Shown: positions 24,501 to 34,995 of the stretch, piece after piece
Position numbering within the stretch: position 1 is the stretch's first letter
How the letters are laid out: every line of letters begins with the position of its first letter
From: Bolinopsis microptera
Lineage: Eukaryota; Ctenophora; Tentaculata; Lobata; Bolinopsidae
DNA: 64,000 bases
Direction of reading: 5' to 3'
Assembly (NCBI RefSeq): GCF_026151205.1
Contig: NC_087078.1
Coordinates: 4,109,675-4,173,674 of the forward strand
Translations under genes and position numbers: made by a program
Notes under the pieces: generated by a model
What the model was told of the DNA's origin: nothing
What the model saw: only the letters and a program-made list of their open reading frames with translations
The model's database searches: none

Positions 24501-24577
24501 TAACTGATGAGAATTACCAAGGGGATAACTCTTACGATAAATTCATGATCCCACCCAACACTAGCCAATGTATCTAG
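21557..24577 (+). CDS. LINE ORF2: EEP endonuclease and reverse transcriptase (copy 2)
   Basis: Same protein as 15462-18482. The EEP nuclease should nick the target, and the RT should copy the element RNA from that nick. All main motifs are present: the nuclease Asn (HCN), LNETN, GDVNVDQN, TTIDVV and GDH; in the RT, FRKDHSTT, FLDIRKAFD, GVPQGSILGP, FADD at about 712-715, and the KYLGLIVD block. It is separated from ORF1 by about 150 bases with stops in the shared frame, so simple readthrough is excluded. No ATG lies between the upstream stop (ends 21547) and the catalytic Asn, so translation needs a non-AUG start or a spliced or otherwise rearranged leader. There is no PHD finger at the N-terminus, unlike family B. 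Confidence 0.95.
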   Translation: MEKFSCSHSSSCINPCISKITVSYHAKKLAVGHCNMQGGLTGMPKCLEIQDLIWKEKLDVLCLNETNLKSDIDSASLNLPKNFTFIRKDRPNDNGHGGCGILISEHIKFKMIQLNLVLQYDQIEAIWIHLTDCNIFICCFYRSELFSPLDKFLDYMTDCMMSIGSKNVIWLGDVNVDQNNISSMNYKKLDITMKMFGMVQVVQDITRIAKLGNRITKTTIDVVITNTYSKFLDCKVLDDCIGDHQVVKFIVDFNVHKASKFKKLLIRDHSKMNVTALKEFLETCDYRPIIDSTSLNDAVDGLNEHIDHYYDHFCPIKQIKCHSDYIHKPSPEFLESKKLKGKLYRKFLTHNKNRRIHPNGLIHCNKCDSLWMAYKRQRNYSTYLSRINRKTNLATELKAKCAMNDLKGVWKTIKTASNLPVKANNINNNLDAETTNKYFAEIGPKIQAEVQLENENEFLSYLQNEQIDNETSLNSFTEITESNILDYVASIPCSKSTNDHIPLRVFRQILPAFIAPLTHLVNLSLSSGIMPNSCKVAKVTPIHKDGDTENPSNYRPISILPILGKCIEFCVNSQLTQYLDEKGILSEHQYGFRKDHSTTYLMLDLFDRIFTAKNSAKHPAIIFLDIRKAFDTVNHDILIQKLKHYGIKDTALSWFRSFLTDRLQQTRVGSRISSLHSLNSGVPQGSILGPILFSIFINDLPNACLFSKPYLFADDGALYFDNISRGNYGNIKQELKLVIRWLQANKLSLNNEKTKLMILDSKPNLDAILVEICDDLTLVICETKSHKYLGLIVDSRLTFNEHIDNIKKKISKRIGAMYRSKKLLPLKFRKMFANALMLPHFDYLDTIWSRTYKKRLGELDIMYKKVAKIALDVNIRERSVNVYKNMGWLPLHLRRQVHLSSYMYRIINETCPKHFIGKFSYISGGSREAENCNLYTPKSRSHKEFNYLGTKAWNILPKSLRECDDVKKFSKLYKETLMNMVLTDENYQGDNSYDKFMIPPNTSQCI

Positions 24578-24850
24578 GCAGTTATGTTATTTCGGTTAAG
24601 TTATCTCAGTACATAAGTGAATCCAATCTATCCCCTGCAATCAAAGTATTTCCATGCCTATTAAGCTATTACAGGAAATTAGGAACATCAGTGGAAAGGT
24701 GCACTGTCAATCATTATTGCTCCATACCTCCAGTCCTCCTGTTATGTGCAATTCTCACTGCTATATATGCTCCTCATTTGTATCAATTATATTGATGCTA
24801 CATTGTTATTGAATATGAAATAATTTTCAACCGTATTAATTTATTAACTT

Positions 24851-24980
24851 ATTGTAAATAGCAAGTTTGACAAAGGGATTACGTTTATTTTACCTGGAGT
24901 TCGTTTAAGTTTAGTATTGTAAATAGTTAATTTGACGAAGGGAATACGTCTATTTTACCCTGAGTTATGTTTTAGTTCAA
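24851..24980 (+). repeat. 3' UTR direct repeat pair, 65 bp units (copy 2)
   Basis: Same pair as at 18756-18885. The second unit also begins the truncated copy at 61034, so truncation there fell inside the repeat. Confidence 0.8.
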
Positions 24981-25202
24981 TCTTGACACAATTTTAAAAT
25001 TATAATTTAATTATTTTATATATATGTATTGTCCATAACTAGGGTGGCCTGCTAACAGAACCATGATCTGCCTTGATTCATCCTTCAGCACAGAGAAAAG
25101 CTCCTTTTTATACATTATGATTACAGAGGATCTGATATTTAGATATATATTGCTGTGCTGTAAAAATTGACTTTATTTATTTATTTATTTTATTTTATTC
25201 AT

Positions 25203-25697
25203 TAGACACTGTAACACTCTCTCGTGTGCACTTAGTAACACTGTAACACTCTCTCGTGTGCACTTAGTAACACTGTAACACTCTCTCGTGTGCACTTAGT
25301 AACACTGTAACACTGTGTAAACGTGCACTTAGTAACACTGTAACACTGTGTAAATGTGCTCTTAGTAACACTGTAACACTGTAAATGTGCTCTTAGTAAC
25401 ACTGTGTGTATGTGCACTTAGTAACACTGTGTGAATGTGTACTTAGTAACACTGTAACACTCTCTCGTGTGTACTTAGTAACACTGTAACACTGTGTAAA
25501 TGTGCACTTAGTAACACTGTGTGTATGTGCACTTAGTAACACTGTAACACTGTGTAAATGTGCACTTAGTAACACTGTAACACTGTGTAAATGTGCACTT
25601 AGTAACACTGTGTCTATGTGCACTTAGTAACACTGTAACACTGTGTGAATGTGTACTTAGTAACACTGTAACACTGTGTGTATGTGCACTTAGTAAC
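25203..25697. repeat. Minisatellite of AGTAACACTGTAACACTGTG-type units
   Basis: About 15 variable units of 22-36 bases, combining TTAGTAACACTGTAACACT with CTCTCGTGTGCAC or GTGTAAATGTGCAC. It starts immediately after the LINE tail. Minus-strand open frames here are repeat by-products. Confidence 0.9.
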
Positions 25698-26117
25698 TAG
25701 TCTACATGGCATGAGTGCAGCATGTAAAGTCTGCACTGTGTATTGCCTGTGTTTCAGGTTTAGTCTTGACCAACTACAACTCTGTTTAACATTCAGGGTA
25801 ATAATGTTAAATACGTTAAATAATACACGATTTAATACACACATTAGTGTGGTGTAGTAATTATCGTACAAATACAATCTGCATATGATTTTAAATTTTA
25901 ATCAAATTGTACGATTATAATACTACTATACTATACAACATACGATATACTACGGTGAAAAACACGAAGGGAGTGTGACAGGACAGCAGTAATATGTATT
26001 GTGATATTTCTAATGTTCATATTATCAAATATCATGTAGCAGGTAAATGATAACAAGCTAGAATCGGGCAATTCACAAAATGACAAACTGAAAATCTGAA
26101 ATACATCGAATTTCATT

Positions 26118-26323
26118 CAGTGGTTGACCGAAATTGAATATTTGTCCCGTCCGTATTTAAAAATCTGTTCTGACTGGGATGGGAAAATTGGGCTAAATTC
26201 CGGTCAACCACTGATTTTATATGATTATGAATATTATGGTGAAAATTTCACTATAATATTCATACTCATATAAAATCAGGTGAAATAACGTTCTCTGTTT
26301 CACTACTAGTTTAAGTGAAACAG
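26118..26323. repeat. Cluster of three inverted repeats
   Basis: First: CAGTGGTTGACCG (26118-26130) pairs with CGGTCAACCACTG (26201-26213). Second: an imperfect palindrome with 34-base arms, 26211-26244 against 26246-26279, two mismatches and virtually no loop. Third: CTGTTTCACT (26295-26304) pairs with AGTGAAACAG (26314-26323). The first and second share their boundary bases CTG. They may be remains of small foldback transposons. Confidence 0.8.
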
Positions 26324-27232
26324 AAAGCTAATTTCACTACTTTGTCGAACAATGAGCACATAAGTCTGAAAAGGTTTAGTCTTGATCGTCTTGACAAAAA
26401 AGCTCGGTCTAATAATCCGCAATAACAGTTGCTCTAATTACATAGTTATGCTGCACATTACCATCACATTCCGCAGAAACAATAATCCCATCACAGAGCT
26501 ACAATAACTACATACCCCGGCCCGCTGTGTTGGGACTATTTAACCAGCAGCTGGTGATGGTATGTGGTACCCAGACTAGCTGGTATGAGGTTAACTGGCC
26601 AGGAATGCAGCCCAGGTCTAATATGAGTACCACACAATCATCTCTCTCTCTCTCTCCCTAATGAGCTGTCTCTGATCCAGGCTAATTGCCATTCTCTCTC
26701 TCCCTCTCCCCCACATTCAGAAAGTTTCAAGTTTTCTTGCAAATGTTTCCCACTAAATATTTTCATAATCATATGCCCCTAAAAAAGGTCAGCTCTTTGA
26801 AAAAAGTCCTCTTTGGCACTAAATTTGCACGCAGATTATCTGCTGATCTGCTGTCTCTCTAGATGTAGGCTCCCCCGTCTCTCTCTGAGGGATTGTATAA
26901 TGTGTACCGTGCCAGCCCTAACCTGGATCAGACCTCCCCCATAGCACACTAGCTGCTGGCTCAGTGAGCCTCCCAACAGTCAGCACACCTCCTCCCGATA
27001 CAACCCTCCACCACCACCGCTATAATATAACCACCTGTACCTGATATAATTCATTATTCATTACGCTGGTCGCCACGTATCTCCAAGTATTTGCGTTTTC
27101 TAAACAATAGATATTAGAGTGGATGGCTAAGAAGGCGATATTCGTGATTTATACAGGTATGTTAATGAGTAGAATTATAATACATCTAATTATACAGGTA
27201 AAAGTAGTGTAGTGATATAGGTCATGACTCAT

Positions 27233-27425
27233 GAGGGAGGGGGGCAGAGGGAGAGTGGGCAAAAAGAGAGGGAGAGAGAGATAGACAAAGAGGGGGGCAA
27301 GTAGAGAGAGAGAGAGATAGAGAGGGGTGAGGAGGAGGCAGAGAGAGAGGGGTGAGGAGGAGGCAGAGAGAGAGGGGTGAGGAGGATGCAGAGAGAAGGT
27401 TGAGGAGGAGGCATAGAGAGGGGTC
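27233..27425. repeat. GA-rich repeat
   Basis: Purine tract with a repeated GAGAGAGAGGGGTGAGGAGG unit of about 25 bases, in about four copies at the 3' end. Confidence 0.85.
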
Positions 27426-27944
27426 GAGCAGAGAAAATGGTTAATGTATGCGGTGGTAAAGAGCTACAGTCGGTTATTACGTGATAGCCACTAAGAGAGA
27501 CCTGGCTACTTTATTAACTGTAATGTACACATGAAAGAGTGTCGGGACACACGGTACTAGTTCACTTGCACTGGTACTGTGAATTAGTACAGTGTGAGTA
27601 CATTTCCATGTAATTATACTGGAATTGGAACTTTATTGAAGATTCACCAACGTTACTTATTAATGATCTTAACATTTATACTCCCTATCACTAAAATTAG
27701 CTTTGATTAGGTTGAGGGCTGTGTATTTGGTAATTAAATTTAACCCAAGCCTTAAGTCCTATATAATTAAGTCCTATATTAAGTTACATTGTACACGTAA
27801 GTACACGTACTACTGTACGTAAGTAAACCTATCCACCGTCCAGCAACAAAACATTTTTGGAGTAAATTTTTTCGGATTATACATTTTTCGGATAAATATA
27901 TTTAAAAACGTTATTTTTACATTTAGTAACAACAAAGACTATCT

Positions 27945-29018
27945 ACCTTACTCGGGAATATTATAACCGGGATAAAGTGGTGGGTTTTGGAAGATTCCGC
28001 CATATTTTTCCCGGTCAAAAATTTTACCAGTCATAAAAAAACCCGCCGACTCAGATTATGGGGTTCCAAGGGGGTGGTGATCATCATATTTTACCTGAAG
28101 TCTCATATGTGCTAGAGAAGACTTTTGAAGCAGTGGATGGAGGGCTGTAACTTTATTGGCGGTTGCTACCATAATTTCGTTATAAAAATCACAATTTGGT
28201 TATAGAAATCAGTTTTCAGGGTGGACCGTGATTCTCACTTCTCTTGCCCATGAATCAGTGAATCGTAGAGAAGAAAACAATTTATATGTTATAGAAGAAA
28301 ACGAAAATAATAATAATATATAATAATAATATATAATATATATTATAATAATAATGTCTCTAAAGATTGATCGCTTCTCGTGTGCAGTGTGTAGACTAAA
28401 GAAAGAGGGAGTTTTCCCGTTAAAGTAACTTGTGGCCACATCCCGCTAGAAGTGAGTAAACTGTGCCACTATTTCATGGTCCAAGGTGGATTGATTACTG
28501 GAGCAGTTGAAGATGCAAAGCCAAGACGTTCCCCAATACCAAGCGGTGGGCAGGAAATTAAGCTCCGGCTGACCTTCAAAGCAGTAGCCCCATTAGCTGA
28601 CAAAATGAAAGTCTTGTTAAGACAACAATACAACTTCGAATTTGACGGTCAGCAGCTCAGGGGGATATCAATAATGATAATGGCGGGGACATTAGCGATA
28701 ATGAGAATGAGAATACGCTTTAATGAAGATTTGACTTATTATTGCTTAGATTTATTTTCCTTTAAATAGACGTGTCTTTTTTTTCTATTTCTGAGTAATA
28801 TCAATAACTGTAAATTGAAATAACTTCTTTAACAAGTAATAAAAACATAAATTTCGGTTGCAAATTTGTTGACCTCTAAAAAAAAACTTGAAAGGTCGGC
28901 CACCGGTAAATACATGACCGGGATAATTTGGCGGGTTTTGGGAAAGTCCGCCATATTTTTCCCGGTCATTAATTTTCCCAGTCATAAATTAACCCGCTAT
29001 AATATTCCCGAGTAAGGT
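27945..29018. mobile_element. Terminal-inverted-repeat element, 1074 bp, with ATCT duplication
   Basis: The left end (27945-27965) reads ACCTTACTCGGGAATATT then ATA. The right end (28998-29018) is its perfect complement. Both are flanked outward by ATCT (27941-27944 and 29019-29022), a candidate 4-bp target duplication. Inside each end is a related stretch of about 85 bases in direct orientation, beginning ACCGGGATAA and containing GTCCGCCATATTTTTCCCGG-like sequence. No transposase is visible, so this looks like a non-autonomous DNA transposon. A small open frame (28452-28769) lies inside. Confidence 0.75.
28452..28769 (+). CDS. Hypothetical small open frame inside the TIR element
   Basis: A 105-codon frame whose first codon is GTG, inside a GTGAGTAAA string that also resembles a splice donor. 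The start is therefore doubtful. The segment KLRLTFKAVAPL...FEFDGQQL has a faint resemblance to ubiquitin/SUMO-like folds (hydrophobic beta strand, then F-x-F-D-G-x-x-L). The C-terminal third is Met/Ile-rich and looks non-coding. It may be a captured exon fragment or chance. Confidence 0.2.
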   Translation: MSKLCHYFMVQGGLITGAVEDAKPRRSPIPSGGQEIKLRLTFKAVAPLADKMKVLLRQQYNFEFDGQQLRGISIMIMAGTLAIMRMRIRFNEDLTYYCLDLFSFK

Positions 29019-29022
29019 ATCT

Positions 29023-32000
29023 TATTCTGATCATCTATCTAACCTAACCACGACTACTACATACTGCTCACGACTACTACAAACTGCTCACGACTGATGC
29101 CCCTAAATAGGGACCCTTGGCTGCCTGCAGTCTACTCTGAGTGCCATTGCGACCTTATAAAGCTTAAATGGTGATGCACTCGGAACAGGACTGAGTAAAA
29201 ATGTCATTATGACACGTGACACGTAACGTGACAGGACACATGACAGGTAAACTGCATATCTGAAACCACCTGTATCTAGAGAGACTAATATTTGTAAGCC
29301 TATATCTATAAGACTGTGTGTGCTCGCTAGAAATGAGATAAGACCCCCGCTAAGAAAAAGTAGATAATCGTCTCACATACTGGACATAATAATAAGTTAT
29401 ATGCTAACATTTTACATTCATGTCATAGAATCTGAGCGTGGTTTGGTATGTTGGAATGTAGGATTAGTGTGCGTTGTTTTGATGTGAAAATGTGGACATA
29501 TTATACTGTATAATGCGTACAAACTCTACTAACGCCTCAATGCTTCTCACAATATTTGTTATGATACATAAAGCACTTTTAATTACGTTTATCATTATAT
29601 AGAATATATAGAATATATATTTATATTTTATATAATTAGACTTTATTCTTCTTTAACATTTCCCAAAAGCGCACCATTACTGAAGCAATATAGAGAGCCT
29701 CTGAAGTTAGTGTGGTTTCCCAACCTTACACAGCTTTAACACAGCTAGAAATGACATATTGACAGTGAACAGGTGCAATGTAAATCATACCGTTGTCGTT
29801 TTCTTAAGTCACGTACAGCTCTTAAAAATATTATGGTGTCTTCTTTCATTCTGTAAGCTGCAACCCAGACAGAAGAATTTTTATGGTAGGAAACAACTGA
29901 GCTTCCCATTTTTCTACAGAATTGTATCATTCTCCTCCTAATGTTTTAACCGTCTACCAGCGCAACTTGAGGATTTAACATTATCGTATTGCCTAACACG
30001 TGAATACTGAATATACACCTATAAAATAACTAATGAAACTAGAAAGATAATTCCAACGTGTTTTACAAGAGTTACAGCTTCTAGAATTACCATAGAAAAT
30101 GTATTTACGGGTGTAGGACAGGTAATTGTAGTTGAATATTATGTTAATATATGCGCGTGTATGTACATTAACCTACCCGAGGGCTGGTAGGGTAGTAGAC
30201 ACAGTACAATATACACGTTATCATACGTCTAGACGCGTATACTACTGTCTAGGCTAAGTAGCACGTGGTTAACAGTACAATGTGCACGTCTACTAGCTAC
30301 CTTACCCTGCACTGAATACCTTACTCTACCTTCCTCCTTACCCTACATGATAGGTTTAATAGCAGCCACGCCAATACACCTTCTAGAAGGAATCCCAGGA
30401 ATGAGGTTTTGTGTGTGATCAGAGACAGAATACTTGTGGAGTACATCACATAGGTCACATAGCTGGTCACAGTGTTTACAGGGATCAGTCTGATAAGCAA
30501 TTACCAAGTAAATCAGGAGGGAGTGGCTGCCTACTCCGCAAGCAATTAGCGTGTTATTAGTTGTAATCTTAATTACTAGATCCAGTACACACCACTAACT
30601 AGCGAACAGTGTACTCGTCAGTTCGTCTCTTCTCTCCGGGAATGTCACGTGGTTTTAGTACACAAGGTGACATCACCAAAATATCACTTACAACAATGCA
30701 TATTTGCTGATCAATACCTCCAGCCGTCAGGTGTAGTTTATTTAAATGTACCATTGTTCGTCTCACACAATACATAAGTAGCGGAGTTTGCCGGAGTCAC
30801 AGTAATAAGTGCAAATGAGAAGGAGACACGCCTTGTTTAATGGTGGAGACAAGCGATTGTGATCAGGAGGATTATATATGTACTGCAACTAATCATAATT
30901 ATATAATTATATACTGCAACTACTCATAATTATATATAATTATATACTCAGCGGTATTATTATACGACTAACTTTAACCTTGGTTAAATATAATAAATTG
31001 TATAATAATTTTGGTTTGCTCAGAAATTGATGCGAGGTAAAGGTTACAGTTTAGTATTTAGGATTGTCTAGTTAAGTTCATAACCTTAAACCTGACCTTA
31101 ATTGTTACTATAATTATTTTTAAAGTGTATATAAATATTTAACACACACAATTAGGGCGTTCGGGGCGTATTTAATGAGATAGCAAGAAATCATCATGTT
31201 ATCAACAATTCTTAATGATTTCGTCAAGTATGATATCAACTTTCAGCTATAATCTCTGTAGCAGAGTAAATATTTTAATTAATGTAAAAAACCTATTAAA
31301 TACGTTAATAGGGGATACTTCACGACCACCCACTAAACATTGTCACTGCTACAAATATCTCCACCTTAAATGGATCTCATTAATCTGGTTCTGATGTCTT
31401 TCAGTGCAGTTTTTAAATTAATCAGTAATGATTAAATGATAGAGTCTGTGACCATGATGTCATTTCTTTTTATGGACCACAAGGAAACATGTGAGCATTG
31501 CATTGGTTGGCCAATAAGCCATAATACTCTTAGGTACCTACTTATATCATATAACTTATATTTAAAAGGTTATGCTATTTAAGGTCCGGCGTAAATAATA
31601 GAGTACGTTACGTGGTGACGCTTCATACCGAGGAGACACCCCCGCCCCCACTGTATACCTTTAAATATCTGTATACTACACCATGATCTAGCTTGCAAAG
31701 TGAGGTTATATGAGGATTAATAAGAGGTTTACCGAGTAACATATATGACGTGATATTATCATTAGTGAACATTGTAGACACCTTTAGTCATTACCATCTT
31801 ATTAATTCTACTTAAGGTGCCTGCGTGGTGTAAATTGGTAAATGATATCATGGTTTTAAATATTTGGCACCATGATTATTATTTGTGGTATTTCAAATAT
31901 TCAAGATGATTTAATCTAATGAGGCTAGGCAGGCTTTAATAATGGTGGAATTACCCTTGCAAGGCCCCCAGGATAATACAAGTGATACTAGAGGCTGGAT

Positions 32001-33603
32001 TTAAGCCTTCAGATGTTGCTGAGTCGCATTGAATGATGTAATTTGGACAATCCAATAAAGATTTGACGAGTTTGATCAGAGAAAACAACAACACGAGATG
32101 ATGTTAAACCGAAAAGGGATAAAAATTTGTAGCTTAACCGACAAATTCCGATATTATTTACACGTGATAAGAAACTAACTAATAATTGCTTTTCGTTTGG
32201 AACTAAAATACTCTTATACTGTAGTATACTGTTGTTTAATGTTTATACTTTTACGAAAAACTTCCTAACCCAAACACTCTTCTATTGTTTCGGTGTGGGT
32301 TATGAAAATGAACTAACCAAAATACTCTCTTATTGTTTCGTTGGTAGTTTTGTAATTGAGCATCCTGACAATGATCTTGCGGTCGTCCGCACCCTCAGAT
32401 TCAAAGTAGGGGTCATCTGTACCTCCTGATGCCATGCTGAGTGGAGGAAAGTAGTTAATAGTTTTAATAGTAATAGTTAATAGTACTATGTTTACAGTTC
32501 AATACAATGTAGATTTACTGAAGGGGTATCCTTGTAAGATTCTCCATCTTTTAGCGGATACCCCTCCTGGCCTCCTCATTTAACCCTCAATCAAGTTTCC
32601 TAACATCCGGCTGAGTCAACCGAGGAGATCGCATAGATCCAATGGATCCTTAGCTACTTCCTAGACTAAGTGGAGTAGTATTTGTTACGACAAAAATATT
32701 ACTGACGGTAAAGATCGGGCTTAGTGAATCTATGTATAACGATGGCACTTCAAGACCGATCCCAGATAAGAATTCGAATTAAACTTATCACAATAAAACT
32801 GCAGGATAGCTTAAAAGTAAAAGATAAAACAATTAGAGTTAAATAATAAGTTATATCATACTTTATTAATCAGTGAAGAAAGCAATATTACACTTCAAAC
32901 AATTTAGTCGTATGATAAAGGATTTCGTGATTACAATACTCATGCACATGTGTGAGTGAGCGCTATTATACTATGTATCATTACTCGAGATTATTATATA
33001 ATTTACTGCTATCAAATTCCCTTACAGAAAATGATTACCCATCCCAATCATTTCAAGGAATGATTAGTGTGAATATTAGGGGACTGACTAGTGCAGTGTA
33101 GCCATGGCAACTGATCGAGGGAGTACTGTCAACTGACTATATAATATAGTCTGTATTTATACATGCAAATTGCAAGGTGGACCAGAATTTACAACAATAT
33201 TCTATGTGTAGATTATGTTCATTGTTGAATCTCTGTCAAGGCAATTGTAGCTGTTTTCATTGTATACCTCTCATAATATCTTAATAGTAAATTCTGGGTC
33301 ACCTTCTCAATTACTGACCAGTCTGGGGCAGGCAAACAATCAAAGCATTTAAAACAAACAATTATCGATACTATTATTATGATAAATATATATTTCTGTT
33401 TCAAATATCAAACTTGAGAACAAGCAGGAAATAAAACTGTACTTAGGCTCTTAGGTTCGTCTTGATAGAAATATTAAATCATAACTTAGCGTTCAGTTAG
33501 ACAAACACACACTCATGGCTACATACTGAATTTGACAGCAAAACTCAACTAGATACAAACTACAAAATGATAGATCAACATAATAATAATGTTTAAATAT
33601 TCT
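29023..33603. other. Non-coding region, 4.6 kb
   Basis: AT-rich sequence without recognisable domains. A short direct repeat of ACTGCAACTA plus CATAATTATA lies near 30884-30950. Exons too short to recognise by eye cannot be excluded, and the 3' UTR of the homeobox gene should lie just below 33604. Confidence 0.4.
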
Positions 33604-34995
33604 CTACGTTTGAAGTCGGAGGATGTGTTTGTCCTCCTGGTAAAGGATCTCTTGCTTGGCCCCACACTGACTGACCCTGGCCACCTCCACTCTATTATCA
33701 GGAGGGGCAGAGTGTTCAGTCTGTCTGATCATGTGATCGAGCTGCTGTTGAGGGGCTAACTCTTCAGGGGCGTCCCTGCAGTCCTTTCTCCACCGGGACC
33801 TTCTGTTCTGAAACCAGTTCTTGACTTGCTCCTCGTGCAGACTCAAGTCAGTGGCGATTATCTGTCTTTCACTTGCTGATAGATATTTTTTGTCGTCAAA
33901 AACTTTTTCAAGATCTTCTATTTGTGTGTCTGTGAAATGAGTTCTTGGTTTTCTTGGACGTTTTTTCTCGAAAAATAAGGAGTTATTTGTTTTTCCATTG
34001 ATATTCATCCGGGCATGTTTTATTACACCAGAGTTGAGGAGAAAATCAATTCTGTAGGGAAGAGGTTTGTGAGGGTCGTGCTGAGGGGGTGGTGGCAGGG
34101 GACAAATTTCTTTTTCTGATTCTTCTTTTGATCGGTTCTCTGAGTATCGCTTACTGCCTGAACTGGAACTGGTGTTATAGTTCCCAGTGTTCATACAATT
34201 GAAATCATTCTGGTTTGACTCAGTTTGCACAGCTTGGTCATAGTTCATAACATGTGCTGAATCTACTAACATAACTCTAGGCATGTCATGATCTGTGAAA
34301 TGCTTGCAATGCTTCGGATCTGTAACTCCATTTGATTTGCAGGATTCACAGATTTGTTTCTCGTTTAAGTTTGCATTGCACTTTGGAGTGTGCTCCCAGT
34401 GTTCTATTAGGTGATCTGGTGTTTGAAACAAGCTCCCACAGCCAACACAAACGTGGCAAGAGTTGTAGGGATAGAGGGCATGAGCAGGAGCAACTGGAAG
34501 CATTTTCAAATAGGATTCATTCTCTTTAACATCACAGTCTTTAGACAAGTGATTGTTCACCTTAGTTACCTAGACATTAATTGGTAAGTTTCTCAGAGTA
34601 AAAAGTAATAGATACAATAAAAATGATGTTGAATCTATTGACAGTTACAGTGCTGCAAATTCTAGCAATTGTGATGGGTAATCCGGAATACATTCCAACT
34701 AAAAATATTGATTAAAACTATGTTTAATCCACATCCCAAGTTTTCTGCTTTTTACAAGCTCGTACACTTTAAAGTGACCCTGCAGAAGCTCAAGCTGCAT
34801 AAAATATAATTATCTCATCTTTACTGCAAAATAAATTATCCCCCCCATTGCATGAGTGTTGATACAGAAATGTAGCACTATGGGGACCTCTTGAGAAATG
34901 CAGATTCTACATATTATAATGTCTATAAATCAAACCTGATGTTCATATGAGAGAATTTGTTGGCCATCATCTATACTGTCGTCACTCTCTGCCAT
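33604..34995 (-). CDS. Homeobox transcription factor with N-terminal zinc-binding motifs (two coding exons)
   Basis: Exon 1 (34995-34936) starts at an ATG in a good context (CCATGGCA) and encodes 20 residues, MAESDDS...YEHQ. It ends CAG before a GTTTGA donor. Exon 2 (34569-33604) follows an acceptor (TCTAG) in the same phase and encodes about 321 residues. In the 341-residue product, a C-x2-C-x12-H finger with a following H or C lies near 61-84. A C-x2-C plus H/C cluster lies near 94-110, and a proline run near 180. An eh1-like PYRIDFLL motif sits near 191-198. The homeodomain is at about 225-284, with WFQNRRSRWRK as helix 3 and Gln at homeodomain position 50. Homeodomains bind DNA in the nucleus, and eh1 motifs recruit Groucho repressors. 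The class is probably ANTP/NKL-like; no orthologue is claimed. An acceptor-like CTCCTTCAG just before the ATG suggests a further 5' UTR exon. Confidence 0.88.

Larger units (their letters stand above)
18909..25200 (+). mobile_element. LINE family A, copy 2 (apparently full length)
   Basis: Starts at the same point as copy 1 (ACACGGAATAAG). Both ORFs are intact, and the full 3' UTR runs on to an A/T-rich tail of TTTATTTATTTA repeats at about 25165-25195. Such microsatellite tails are typical of CR1/L2-type LINEs. The same 3' end occurs in a truncated copy at 61034-61290, which confirms the natural 3' terminus. The near identity of copies 1 and 2 means a recent event or an assembly duplication. 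With both ORFs open, this copy is a candidate for being retrotransposition-competent. Confidence 0.95.
25698..27944. other. Non-coding region with hairpins and purine repeats
   Basis: No exon recognised. Contents are a cluster of inverted repeats (26118-26323), CT-rich patches near 26640-26710 and a GA-rich block (27233-27425). Confidence 0.5.

Noticed and set aside
12815-25200. Copy 2 as an independent insertion into copy 1
   Set aside because: The missing 3' part of copy 1 is not found after copy 2, so nesting does not explain the layout.
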